In this document: positions 28,891 to 37,975 of the stretch, piece by piece
Layout of the letters: the number at the start of each line of letters is the position of its first letter
Position numbering within the stretch: position 1 is the first letter of the stretch
Assembly (NCBI GenBank): GCA_963665085.2
Contig: CAXXXS010000001.1
Location: forward strand, 3,038,001-3,102,000
Reading direction: 5' to 3'
DNA: 64,000 bases
Source: G963665085 sp963665085
Lineage (GTDB): Bacteria; Bacteroidota; Bacteroidia; Bacteroidales; JAAAOM01
Made by a program: the position numbers and the translations under genes
The notes under the pieces: model-generated
The model's database searches: none
Seen by the model: only the letters and a program-made list of their open reading frames with translations
Told to the model about the DNA's origin: nothing

Positions 28891-31800
28891 ATGAAAAAAA
28901 ATGAAAAATTAAAGTTTAATGAGGGAGTTATGTCCCGATCCAAAATTTGGCTAACTATGAAACTAACAGTGTTTTTGCTAACATTAAATTTGTTGCAGAT
29001 TTCTGCAAGTGTTTTTTCCCAGAATACCTCTTTTGTAATCGAAGATAAAAATCTTAGTTTGTCAGAGGTACTTATGGAGATTGAAAATCAAACAAGTTAT
29101 CGTTTTGTTTACAGGGATAACTTTATCAAAGAAAATAAGGTCGACAATAAATTCTCAGGAAAAACCTCTGTCGAAGATTTTTTGGACGATGTAGCTAATG
29201 ATATGGGATTGGAATATTGGATTTTAGACAACAATCTTGTTGTGATTACTACAAAGGATGGAGTTAACCTTAACCAGGAGATTACTATTAGTGGTGTTGT
29301 AACAGACTCAGAAGGGAATCTAATGCCAGGTGTTAATATTATTGAAAAAGGGACCAACAATGGAACTGTTTCTAATTTAAACGGAGAATATACGATAACT
29401 GTAGGATCGCCAACAGCAATATTAACATTTTCTTTTGTTGGATACCTTTCAGAGGAAGTTGAAGTTGGTGCTCAAACACAGTTAAATATTTCTTTGATAG
29501 AGGATATCCAGTCTTTGGATGAAGTAGTTGTTATAGGATATGGTACAACTACACGTCGTAATTTTACGGGTGCTGTTAGTAATGTAAGCATTAGCAATTC
29601 ACCTTTAAGCCAGATTCAGACTACAAGTGCGCTGGAATTACTAAATGGGGTTACTTCCGGTGTTCAGTTATCACAAAGTGGTGAGGCTGGCCAGTCTGCC
29701 AATATCCTTGTACGTGGACAAAGGTCTATTGGGTCACTTTCTGATGAAGAAGAAGATATAGAACGAGATAATCTGGCCGCAAATCCATTGATTGTTCTGG
29801 ATGGTGTTATTTTTCATGGCCATATAGAAAGTATCGATCCCGGTATCATCGAAAATATTAGCGTTTTAAAAGATGCAACATCTCTTGCTGCTTATGGTTC
29901 CCAGGCAGCTAATGGTGTAATCATGATTACGACAAAACAGGGAGCTGTTGGAAAACCGGTGATCAATGTAAGGACATCTGCTACTTTTGTAACACCAAAC
30001 TATCGACCAGACATGAGGGATGGCGACGGATATATCGAATTGATGAATGCCCGTACGAAAAGTGCTGGTCCTGGTGATTGGATGACAGAGCTTGAAGCAG
30101 CTAATTATGCAGCAGGAAAATCAACAGACTGGTATGACATGATAACACGAACAGGTGTTACACAGAATTATTCAGCGGATGTGTCCGGTGGTACAGAACG
30201 TGTAAGATATCTTGTAGGTGCTATGTATAACGATCAGGAATCTTTTGTTATTGGAGATGATTACCAAAGAACAAGTTTCAATGCGAAAATTGATAGTAAA
30301 ATCAATGATTACATTTCAATTGGGGCTAATTTTAACCAGGGATTTATGGAAGCCAATGGAGTAAGACCCTATTACAATGGTGCAGTAACAATGTCTCCCT
30401 GGGCATCTCCTTATCTTTCTGATGGTGTAACACTTCGTAAATATCCTGATGGAAAAGAAAATACATCAGAAAATCCTTTATGGGATTATTCTCAAGGAGG
30501 TGACTCGCAAACTCTTAAAAAATCAACACTTTTAGGTGGTAACCTGGATATTACGCTACCATGGATAGAGGGATTAAGCTATAAATTAACAGGTTCTTAC
30601 AGTGTAAACTCAACCAATATAAAAGAATTTACGCATGAGACGAACTGGGTAAATATCAGTCTTGGTGAAGATGCTTATACCGCAGCAGAATATGCTAATT
30701 ATCTAACCGATGCGAATGGTTCTATCGAGAATGAAGAATCAAAATATTACACATTTGATAATATTTTGAATTACACCCGCGATATAGCTAAGAATTATTT
30801 CAATGCAACTTTGGTTTATACCCGCAGTCATAGGGTAACTGATGGCTCTTTACTTTCTGGTTCAGATTTCACAGGTCTTGGAAATACATCATTAGGAACA
30901 TATGGCCTTCCAAATGCTGGTGTGAGAAATTTTGAAACTACTTATATTGAAAAATCCGATGTTGCATATTTGGGGCGCCTTATTTATTCATATGATGGGA
31001 CTTATCAGATTAGCGCTTCAGTTAGACGTGATGGTAGTTCTGTTTTTGGAACGGAAAATAAATGGGGCGTGTTTCCAGCTGTTGGAGTTGCATGGACTGC
31101 TTCAAACGAACAATTCATAAAAAACATGAATTTTTTTGATTACCTGAAGTTGAAATTCTCTTATGGTAAAAATGGTAGCCAGGCCTTGTCTCCCTACGGA
31201 ACCCTTTCACAACTCTTAATGGGTAGAGGTGGTGAACAGATTTATCTCTTTGGTGAAAATTATTATTATGGACAAATACTTGATGTGCTTGGTAATGCTG
31301 CTCTTGCATGGGAAACAACAAAATCATTCAATACGGGTTTTGAAACAGATATATTGGGTAAACGCCTGCATTTAGAACTTGACGTATATAAATCAGAGAC
31401 AACAGACCAGATTTTTAACCGTACAATTCCTGTTATGGGAGCTGGTATCACCACACAAAACTCAACAATGGGGCAGGTTGATAACTGGGGGATTGAGGTT
31501 AATGCAACAAGCGTTAATATGAGAAAAGAAAATTTCTCATGGAACTCTAACCTTGTTTTTTCTTTAAACCGTAATAAACTCGTTGAGATTGATGGTAGCG
31601 GAAATGATTTGATAAATGCTGATGTTCCAATATACTATAGCCTGTTTTTAAATAAATCTCTGGGTGCTATCTATGGATATGAGTGGATTGGTGTTGTGCA
31701 GGAAGATGATACAGAATATATAGCTGCTAACTCAGCACAACTTGGTGATGCCATGTATGCCGACCTTGATGGGGATGGTGAGATTACATCTGCCGATAGA

Positions 31801-32280
31801 AAAGTATTGGGGTATCAAAAAGAGAACTTCCGTTTATCTTTAAGCAATACGCTTACATATAAAAATTTACAACTTTATTTCTTGCTAAACGGTGTATTTA
31901 GCGGTGGCGATTACGGCCTGGCTTCAAACAGTGGGGCTTATCAAAGCTTTGATGGTTTTGCTGTGCGTAACCAGCTAGACCACCCTTTCTGGACAGAAGA
32001 AAATCCTAGTGACACTTATCTAAGAAATGATTATTTTAACTCTGAAAGATTCCTCGGGCTTCAAAAGTATACATTTATCAGGTTACAAAATGTATCCCTT
32101 ACGTATAACTTGTCTTCATTGGTAGAAGATTGGAACATCAATTCTTTATCTGTATATGTTGCAGGGAAAAACCTTGGTTTCTGGGCTCCCGATTGGGAAT
32201 TCTCTGATCCTGAAGTAAGATCCTGGGAAAGTGCACAACTTCAAAGACAGGTCACATTTGGTGTTAACATTGGATTTTAA
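28891..32280 (+). CDS. SusC/RagA-family TonB-linked receptor with STN signalling domain
   Basis: A 1129-residue outer-membrane glycan importer. Order: signal sequence (ending VFSQ, about residue 44), STN domain (about 46-118, LSEVLMEIENQTSYRFVYRD) for contact with the anti-sigma factor, carboxypeptidase-type regulatory domain (about 129-205, ISGVVTDSEGNLMPGVNI), plug domain beginning LDEVVVIGYGTTTRRNFTGAVS, and a 22-strand barrel ending in QRQVTFGVNIGF with the terminal aromatic typical of outer-membrane proteins. It imports oligosaccharides using TonB energy together with the SusD-like lipoprotein 23 bp downstream. The STN domain matches the adjacent ECF/FecR pair. Confidence 0.95.
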   Translation: MKKNEKLKFNEGVMSRSKIWLTMKLTVFLLTLNLLQISASVFSQNTSFVIEDKNLSLSEVLMEIENQTSYRFVYRDNFIKENKVDNKFSGKTSVEDFLDDVANDMGLEYWILDNNLVVITTKDGVNLNQEITISGVVTDSEGNLMPGVNIIEKGTNNGTVSNLNGEYTITVGSPTAILTFSFVGYLSEEVEVGAQTQLNISLIEDIQSLDEVVVIGYGTTTRRNFTGAVSNVSISNSPLSQIQTTSALELLNGVTSGVQLSQSGEAGQSANILVRGQRSIGSLSDEEEDIERDNLAANPLIVLDGVIFHGHIESIDPGIIENISVLKDATSLAAYGSQAANGVIMITTKQGAVGKPVINVRTSATFVTPNYRPDMRDGDGYIELMNARTKSAGPGDWMTELEAANYAAGKSTDWYDMITRTGVTQNYSADVSGGTERVRYLVGAMYNDQESFVIGDDYQRTSFNAKIDSKINDYISIGANFNQGFMEANGVRPYYNGAVTMSPWASPYLSDGVTLRKYPDGKENTSENPLWDYSQGGDSQTLKKSTLLGGNLDITLPWIEGLSYKLTGSYSVNSTNIKEFTHETNWVNISLGEDAYTAAEYANYLTDANGSIENEESKYYTFDNILNYTRDIAKNYFNATLVYTRSHRVTDGSLLSGSDFTGLGNTSLGTYGLPNAGVRNFETTYIEKSDVAYLGRLIYSYDGTYQISASVRRDGSSVFGTENKWGVFPAVGVAWTASNEQFIKNMNFFDYLKLKFSYGKNGSQALSPYGTLSQLLMGRGGEQIYLFGENYYYGQILDVLGNAALAWETTKSFNTGFETDILGKRLHLELDVYKSETTDQIFNRTIPVMGAGITTQNSTMGQVDNWGIEVNATSVNMRKENFSWNSNLVFSLNRNKLVEIDGSGNDLINADVPIYYSLFLNKSLGAIYGYEWIGVVQEDDTEYIAANSAQLGDAMYADLDGDGEITSADRKVLGYQKENFRLSLSNTLTYKNLQLYFLLNGVFSGGDYGLASNSGAYQSFDGFAVRNQLDHPFWTEENPSDTYLRNDYFNSERFLGLQKYTFIRLQNVSLTYNLSSLVEDWNINSLSVYVAGKNLGFWAPDWEFSDPEVRSWESAQLQRQVTFGVNIGF

Positions 32281-32303
32281 TATTAAACTTAATCGATGAA
32301 ATT

Positions 32304-34115
32304 ATGAAAAGAATATCATATTTACTATTAATAATATTTTTACTCGGAACAATAATAAGTTGCGACGACGATGCATTTTTGGAAGAAAATCCAAAAACGA
32401 TATACACTCCTGAAAGCGCTTTTACAACTAGTAAACAAGTTGATGATCAGTTGGTAACTGCTTACTTAGCTCTTGCAGGTACTTATACTGATACATGGTG
32501 GTTAGGATTGGGCGCAGATAATTATGATGTTGAAGATTATCAATGTTCTTTTGGTGCTGGAGGTGAGTCTAACTACGCTACATGGACAACAAATGATTTC
32601 TCAGATCAATGGAATACATTGTATCAGATTGCAAGTTATGCTAACCTGGCCATGTCTGGTGCTGAGTTGGTTACATGGAGTTCAGAAGATGATAAGGCTT
32701 CTGAATTGGCCCAGGCAAAATTTTTGCGTGGATGGGCTTACCTGCGTTTAGGTGAATTGTTCGGTGGTGTACCTATTGTTGAAGAATATTCAGAAGAATT
32801 GAAGCTTGATTATACTCGTTCAACAAGGGCGGAAACATATCAGTTTGCTATTGATAACTTTGAAGATGCAGTTGCAGGACTTCCTGAATCTGCTGATGAA
32901 TCAGGTCGTATATCAGTAAGTGTTGCTAAACATTTTCTTGCTGAAGCATACCTGGCATTAGGTACTGAAACAGATAATGCAGGTGGCGAATTCGCTCAGG
33001 CTATTTCTTATGCATCAGATGTTGTTGCTGAACATGATATAATGCATGACCGTTTCGGTGTACGTGCTGATGCAACTGACGGAGGTTCTCAAAATGGAGC
33101 TCCTAACTACAGGGCAGACGGTGATGTGTTTTACGACCTTTTCCGTAAAGGAAACTACGATGCTTCTGAAAACACAGAATCTGTATGGGTAGCAAAATCA
33201 GCAGATTATGACGGTTTTATGGAATATTTTACAGAGCAGGGATGGTTCGGGCCTAACTCAGATGCACCTCTTTGGAGTATCGGCGCTAATGCTGCTCCTG
33301 TGTTCCGCGATCTATACTGGGCGGATGACTATGTTGAAGATGGTGCGGGCCTTTGCCCATGGACTGGAAATGTAGATCAAACTCTTTACTCTGGCGGCTC
33401 CACCGGCTATTATTGCGGAGGGTTTAGTATTGCCAGGTTTGCTCCAACAAGTTATTTAACACACAAAGTTTGGGGTGGTGATTCCAGTAATGAATTATGG
33501 GATGATATGCGAAACAGTGAACTTAACTATTCACGTATCCATATTTGTTTAGACCAGGATCATAGTCTGTATGGACAGCCTATAACTGAGGATATGATTG
33601 TTCAAAGAGGTGATGGTTTTAATCAATTTTTCCCAATGACAGCAAAAGTGTTTAACCGCGAAGATTTATGGGGTTTTGATTCATATACACTTAGCACTGG
33701 TGGAGGTACAATTTATGGTCGTGATATCTACCTGGTAAGGTCTGCAGAAACTTATCTGCTCCGTGCAGAAGCATATTTGCGTAGCGGACAATCTACGGAA
33801 GCGGCTAATGATATTAACACATTACGTACCCGTGCTAATTGTGCTAAATTATATACAGGTTCAGAAGTTGATATTTATACTATTCTTGATGAAAGAATTC
33901 GAGAATTATCTTATGAGGAACAACGTTGGGCAACACTTCTTCGTATAGGTGGGGATGAATTAAAGAACCAGTTAATGGATAATGCAATGTATGTTGCAGA
34001 TGCTCCAACTCCTATCTTTACGGGTACAATTGATTGGGATTTATTACCAATTCCTGAAGATGCATTTATAAGTATAAATACAGGTGCTGAAATTGAACAA
34101 AATCCTGGCTGGTAG
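32304..34115 (+). CDS. SusD/RagB-family glycan-binding lipoprotein
   Basis: A 603-residue surface lipoprotein (lipobox IISC at about C20) that caps the SusC barrel and binds the glycan. SusD features include the N-terminal FLEENPKTIYTPESAF, the TPR-like helix SELAQAKFLRGWAYLRLGELFGGVP, and the C-terminal block with IYLVRSAETYLLRAEAYLRSGQ and DERIRELSYEEQRWATLLRIG. Length is in the usual range. It is translationally close to susC and is followed by a large palindrome and a terminator. Confidence 0.95.
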   Translation: MKRISYLLLIIFLLGTIISCDDDAFLEENPKTIYTPESAFTTSKQVDDQLVTAYLALAGTYTDTWWLGLGADNYDVEDYQCSFGAGGESNYATWTTNDFSDQWNTLYQIASYANLAMSGAELVTWSSEDDKASELAQAKFLRGWAYLRLGELFGGVPIVEEYSEELKLDYTRSTRAETYQFAIDNFEDAVAGLPESADESGRISVSVAKHFLAEAYLALGTETDNAGGEFAQAISYASDVVAEHDIMHDRFGVRADATDGGSQNGAPNYRADGDVFYDLFRKGNYDASENTESVWVAKSADYDGFMEYFTEQGWFGPNSDAPLWSIGANAAPVFRDLYWADDYVEDGAGLCPWTGNVDQTLYSGGSTGYYCGGFSIARFAPTSYLTHKVWGGDSSNELWDDMRNSELNYSRIHICLDQDHSLYGQPITEDMIVQRGDGFNQFFPMTAKVFNREDLWGFDSYTLSTGGGTIYGRDIYLVRSAETYLLRAEAYLRSGQSTEAANDINTLRTRANCAKLYTGSEVDIYTILDERIRELSYEEQRWATLLRIGGDELKNQLMDNAMYVADAPTPIFTGTIDWDLLPIPEDAFISINTGAEIEQNPGW

Positions 34116-34120
34116 AAGTT

Positions 34121-34300
34121 ATTTAACCCGGATTATGTATTAAAACTTCGTAATGAGAGCTACAAATACAATAAAATATGGTATTTCAAAGATGAAGCAT
34201 AGCCTTCGCTATGGTGAGTTTTTGAAATTAAGTGAAGCGCTATATTTTGAAGTAGTTGTAGCTCGGAATAGATTTTTTAATGCATAATACGGGTTTAAAA
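34121..34300. repeat. ~180-bp imperfect palindrome (MITE-like repeat)
   Basis: The sequence from 34121 aligns with the reverse complement of the sequence ending at 34300 over arms of about 75 nt. Matched blocks include AACCCG-n-ATTATG-n-ATTAAAA at the ends, GAGCTACAA/TTGTAGCTC (34157-34165 with 34256-34264), AAAATAT/ATATTTT, and a central CATAGC-CTTC-GCTATG hairpin. It lies directly behind susD and ahead of its terminator. No ORF crosses it. It resembles a small non-autonomous mobile palindrome; mobility is inference. Confidence 0.65.
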
Positions 34301-34312
34301 TAAATTTTTGTG

Positions 34313-34340
34313 AGGCTGTCAGTTTTGGCAGCCTTTTTTC
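34313..34340 (+). terminator. Rho-independent terminator after susD
   Basis: AGGCTGTC (34313-34320) pairs with GGCAGCCT (34327-34334), with one wobble, followed by TTTTTC. It closes the susCD unit ahead of the convergent MBOAT gene. Confidence 0.85.
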
Positions 34341-34409
34341 TTTTAAACTAACATAATTCCTTTATGAATTATGGTGTAGTTTATTTTTGGAAACATACTT
34401 AGAGATTGT

Positions 34410-35882
34410 TTAAAATTGGAAATAAATAAATTGTTGAGCATTACCACCTGTTCCTAAAACATCAGAAATAATTTCATATAGAAGCGCATAAACAATCAGG
34501 TAATAAACTGTTTTTCTAAAAACTTTATTCCATGTAATACCTAATTGTTCTATTCCATATAGTTTATTTCTTCCATGCCATTCTATTAATATAAAAATCA
34601 TGATAAAAACGATGAGGTAATAAGCGCCTTTAATGCCGGGGAAGGAGGGTGCTGTAAAAAGAGAAGAATTGAAAATACCAGATAAATACCCAATAGCTGA
34701 GGAAATATTTTCAGACCTGAAAAATATCCATGCAAACACTGTTAGAAGGAATGTAGCTAATATCTTAGTAAATTCTTCTAAAGAAGGAAATGTTCTCCCC
34801 TTAGCTATTTTATCAATATGTTTTCGGTTTTTGTTCGTTAAAAGAAGTGGTAAAAAAAGAATTGCGTTTATTGCTCCCCAGGCTATATATGTCCAGTTAG
34901 CACCATGCCAGAATCCACTTACTAAAAAAATGATAAATATATTTCTGATTTTTCGGATTGAGTTAACCCTACTCCCTCCAAGAGGAATATAGAGATAATC
35001 GCGAAACCAGGTATTTAAAGAAATATGCCAACGTCTCCAGAATTCTGCAATATCTCTAGAAAAATATGGAAATGCAAAGTTCTGCATTAAATTAAAACCA
35101 AATAACCTGGCAGTGCCAATTGCAATATCAGAATACCCGGAAAAATCTCCATAGATTTGAAAAGCAAAAAATATAGCGCCAAGAAATAAGGTACTACCGG
35201 AATAATCACTATAATTATTGAAAATTAAATCAGCATACTTTGCACAATTATCTGCTATTACAATTTTTTTGAAAAATCCCCATAACATCTGGTTTAGTCC
35301 GTCCAAAGCTGTTTTTTTATCCAAAATTCTCTTATTGTAAAACTGATGCAGTAGGTTAGTTGCTCGTTCAATTGGTCCTGCTACCAGTTGTGGAAAAAAA
35401 CTCACAAAAGCAGAAAAAGCAATAAAATTCTTTGTGGGTTCGAGCTTTCTCTTATAAACATCAATGGTATAACTGAGAGTTTGAAATGTATAAAAGCTAA
35501 TACCAACAGGTAATACAATATTTAATGAATTGGCGTTAATCTCTCTTCCAAAGAAAGTAAATGCAGCAATAAAATTATCAAGGAAGAAATTATAGTATTT
35601 AAAAAATCCAAGTAAGCCTAAATTAGAAATAATGCTTATCCCAAGTAGAATCTTGCGTTTTAGGATATCTTTTTGTTTAGAGAGCGCTTGTCCAACAGTA
35701 TAATCTACTAAGGTGCTAAAAAGGATTAGTGATAAGAATTTCCAATCCCACCAACCATAAAACACATAACTGGCAAATACAATAAATAAATTCTGTAGTT
35801 TTAGATTCTTGTTTAGGAAAAACCAGTAAACACAAAAAACAATGGGTAAAAAGATGATGAAATCGATTGAGTTAAAAAGCAT
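34410..35882 (-). CDS. MBOAT-family membrane O-acyltransferase (AlgI-like)
   Basis: A 490-residue polytopic membrane protein of the MBOAT/AlgI family, opening FNSIDFIIFLPIVFCVYWF and LFIVFASYVFYGWWDW and carrying the conserved FWHGANWTY motif with the catalytic His at about H326. These proteins pass acyl (usually acetyl) groups across the membrane to extracytoplasmic acceptors such as exopolysaccharide. The partner is the SGNH-type protein encoded 14 bp upstream on the same strand. The acceptor could be a capsule or the local glycan; this is not decided by the sequence. Confidence 0.92.
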   Translation of the reverse strand: MLFNSIDFIIFLPIVFCVYWFFLNKNLKLQNLFIVFASYVFYGWWDWKFLSLILFSTLVDYTVGQALSKQKDILKRKILLGISIISNLGLLGFFKYYNFFLDNFIAAFTFFGREINANSLNIVLPVGISFYTFQTLSYTIDVYKRKLEPTKNFIAFSAFVSFFPQLVAGPIERATNLLHQFYNKRILDKKTALDGLNQMLWGFFKKIVIADNCAKYADLIFNNYSDYSGSTLFLGAIFFAFQIYGDFSGYSDIAIGTARLFGFNLMQNFAFPYFSRDIAEFWRRWHISLNTWFRDYLYIPLGGSRVNSIRKIRNIFIIFLVSGFWHGANWTYIAWGAINAILFLPLLLTNKNRKHIDKIAKGRTFPSLEEFTKILATFLLTVFAWIFFRSENISSAIGYLSGIFNSSLFTAPSFPGIKGAYYLIVFIMIFILIEWHGRNKLYGIEQLGITWNKVFRKTVYYLIVYALLYEIISDVLGTGGNAQQFIYFQF

Positions 35883-35896
35883 TCTAACAGTTAGTT

Positions 35897-37849
35897 TTAA
35901 TTATAGAAATCAGGAAGTGCTTCTGCTTTTTCAAGGAGCGATAAACTCTGTAAATTATTTGGACTAATTTTTAAAGCTGTACTTAGATATTTTAATGTGG
36001 CATTTTTGTAATTGATTTTTAAATAAATACTTGCAATGTTATTTAAGGATTCTATATCGTCAGGCGATATTTCAATTGTTGATTTTAATGATTTAATAAT
36101 CTCTGTATTTTTTTTCATAGCTGTGTAAGCTGAAGTATTAGAGGAATCATTTTGGATTAAAAAATCCAGGTATTTAATTGCCCTATCTATTTTATCCAAA
36201 TCCATATTTAGGGAGAATAAATCCCTTGCTTTATTTATATCCGGATTTAATTGAAATGCTTTATGTAAATGAAATTCTGCCCTGTTGAGGTTATTTTGTT
36301 TCAAACTTATTTTATAAGCCTCGGCATATGAACTTTCTTCATACGGAAAAGCAAGTATACTGGCTTCTGCAACTTTTAAGGCATTATTCCAGTCTTGTTT
36401 TTGCTGATAAAATAACGAAAGTTTATCCATTGCTTTATACCATAAACTGGCATCATAAACAATTTGGTTTGCTAAGCTTGCTTCAAAAGAACTATCTATA
36501 TCAGAGTCTAAAATATCTGTTCTGTTAAATGGCCATTCTTTAAGAAATAGGTTCATCAGGAATATTCCTTTTAGAGAGTCAACAGAAGTTAATGGCATTT
36601 TATTGAGTAACTCAGAGAAGGACATATCACTTTGAGGTGGATCGGAGATAATATCATTTTTTTTAATAACAGTATAAAAACAATCAGAAATTAAGCCTTG
36701 TCCGTACAAATAAGGGTGAACATGATCCATTAGCATTTCATTTCCAATAATTTCGTGGTCAGATTTTTCAGAAAAGATTTTTTTGCTGTCGGCTAGATAA
36801 ATGAACGAATATTTATTTGTTAACTCATAAATTATAGTATTCATCTCCTCCGGAGCTCGATAACGAAGTAAGTCTAATTCTTTTGCTTTTATAAATTGTT
36901 CCTTTGCTGTATTAAAATCATTTTTATTGTAATTATTAGTAGCAAGATTAAAATAATAATCTGCTGATAATTCTGTGTTTGTTGAATCGCTGATAAACGG
37001 CTTTAATGATTTTTCATTGCTAACCAGGCTACTAATTATTGTAGGGATTTTTTCTTTAGAAAGCAGTTTGCAAATATCATTCATGTTTAAACGGAACTGT
37101 TCTATTCCCATTTTAAATTCATCAGATCCCCAAGAAATATTGGTATTACCAGCCATCTCTACCATCAGGTTTTTATTTGTGCCTGGCTCAGGATTGCTAT
37201 TGTTTGCACTTTGATTTAGATTGTTGATGAGCTGTACAACGCGTAACTCTTTTAAGTTAGTTAACAAACGAACTAGTTTTACATTGTTTCCTAGTTTTGA
37301 AGTTGAGCCTACTCCAAGTGCTCCATAGTATTCGTTGTGACCTAAATAAATCAAAACCAGATCAGGTTCGTATTCTATTATTTGTTTTGTGAAATCGAGT
37401 GCAGCATAAGAATTTACAGCTGTAAGTGATAAATTTATAATCTCTATTTCTTTTTCAGGATATTCATTCATTAACCTGTACTTGAGCCATCTGGAAAATG
37501 ATCCATTTTCTGTGTATGGAAAACCTATTCCGGTAGATGCCCCTAAAACAAATGCCCGAAAAGTTTCAGGTTTTTTTTCTTTTCTGAAAATTTCTGCGAG
37601 CCCGCGTGTTGCATTTTCAGTGTTTGTGAAATATTTTCTTGATACATCAGGATTAATTATTAGAAAATCATTATTCGATTTATAATCAGTAAAAAGAGAC
37701 ATACTAATACCGAATCCAAAAATCCGTAACGATACTTCCAATGCGACTAGTAATAGTACAGGAATAAAAATTGACGACAGCCGATTAAATATTTTGATAT
37801 TTTGTTTTTTAATAGGAGGGGTGATGTTCTTGTTTTTTATAGTATTCAT
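35897..37849 (-). CDS. Membrane-anchored SGNH/GDSL-type protein with TPR repeats
   Basis: A ~650-residue protein with an N-terminal transmembrane anchor (LSSIFIPVLLLVALEVSLRI). Its SGNH-hydrolase-like domain (about 75-390) has the serine block FVLGASTGIGFPY, the LVLIYLGHNEYYGALG block and a C-terminal DHVHPYLYG block supplying Asp/His. C-terminal TPR-like helices cover about 470-650. The frame opens with TTG at 37867; ATG at 37849 is the natural start. Together with the downstream MBOAT gene it resembles AlgX/AlgJ-type modules that complete O-acetylation of a polysaccharide. The catalytic role is inferred from motifs. Confidence 0.8.
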   Translation of the reverse strand: MNTIKNKNITPPIKKQNIKIFNRLSSIFIPVLLLVALEVSLRIFGFGISMSLFTDYKSNNDFLIINPDVSRKYFTNTENATRGLAEIFRKEKKPETFRAFVLGASTGIGFPYTENGSFSRWLKYRLMNEYPEKEIEIINLSLTAVNSYAALDFTKQIIEYEPDLVLIYLGHNEYYGALGVGSTSKLGNNVKLVRLLTNLKELRVVQLINNLNQSANNSNPEPGTNKNLMVEMAGNTNISWGSDEFKMGIEQFRLNMNDICKLLSKEKIPTIISSLVSNEKSLKPFISDSTNTELSADYYFNLATNNYNKNDFNTAKEQFIKAKELDLLRYRAPEEMNTIIYELTNKYSFIYLADSKKIFSEKSDHEIIGNEMLMDHVHPYLYGQGLISDCFYTVIKKNDIISDPPQSDMSFSELLNKMPLTSVDSLKGIFLMNLFLKEWPFNRTDILDSDIDSSFEASLANQIVYDASLWYKAMDKLSLFYQQKQDWNNALKVAEASILAFPYEESSYAEAYKISLKQNNLNRAEFHLHKAFQLNPDINKARDLFSLNMDLDKIDRAIKYLDFLIQNDSSNTSAYTAMKKNTEIIKSLKSTIEISPDDIESLNNIASIYLKINYKNATLKYLSTALKISPNNLQSLSLLEKAEALPDFYN

Positions 37850-37929
37850 GAAAAATATTAATAACAAAAAAGGAAATATTTCAGTGAGAGAAAATTAATG
37901 TAATTGATTGTTGAAAGAAGTAAAATATA

Positions 37930-37963
37930 CCCAGAATAGAAAAAATAATTATTCTATTCTGGG
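37930..37963 (-). terminator. Hairpin after the second GH2 gene
   Basis: CCCAGAATAGA (37930-37940) pairs perfectly with TCTATTCTGGG (37953-37963) about 13 bp past the minus-strand stop codon. The trailing sequence is A/T-rich without a pure U-run. Confidence 0.65.
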
Positions 37964-37975
37964 CAGGTTAAATTT

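Noticed and set aside
34633..34992. 119-codon plus-strand ORF within the MBOAT gene
   Set aside because: It is antisense to a well-supported membrane protein and has no recognisable features.
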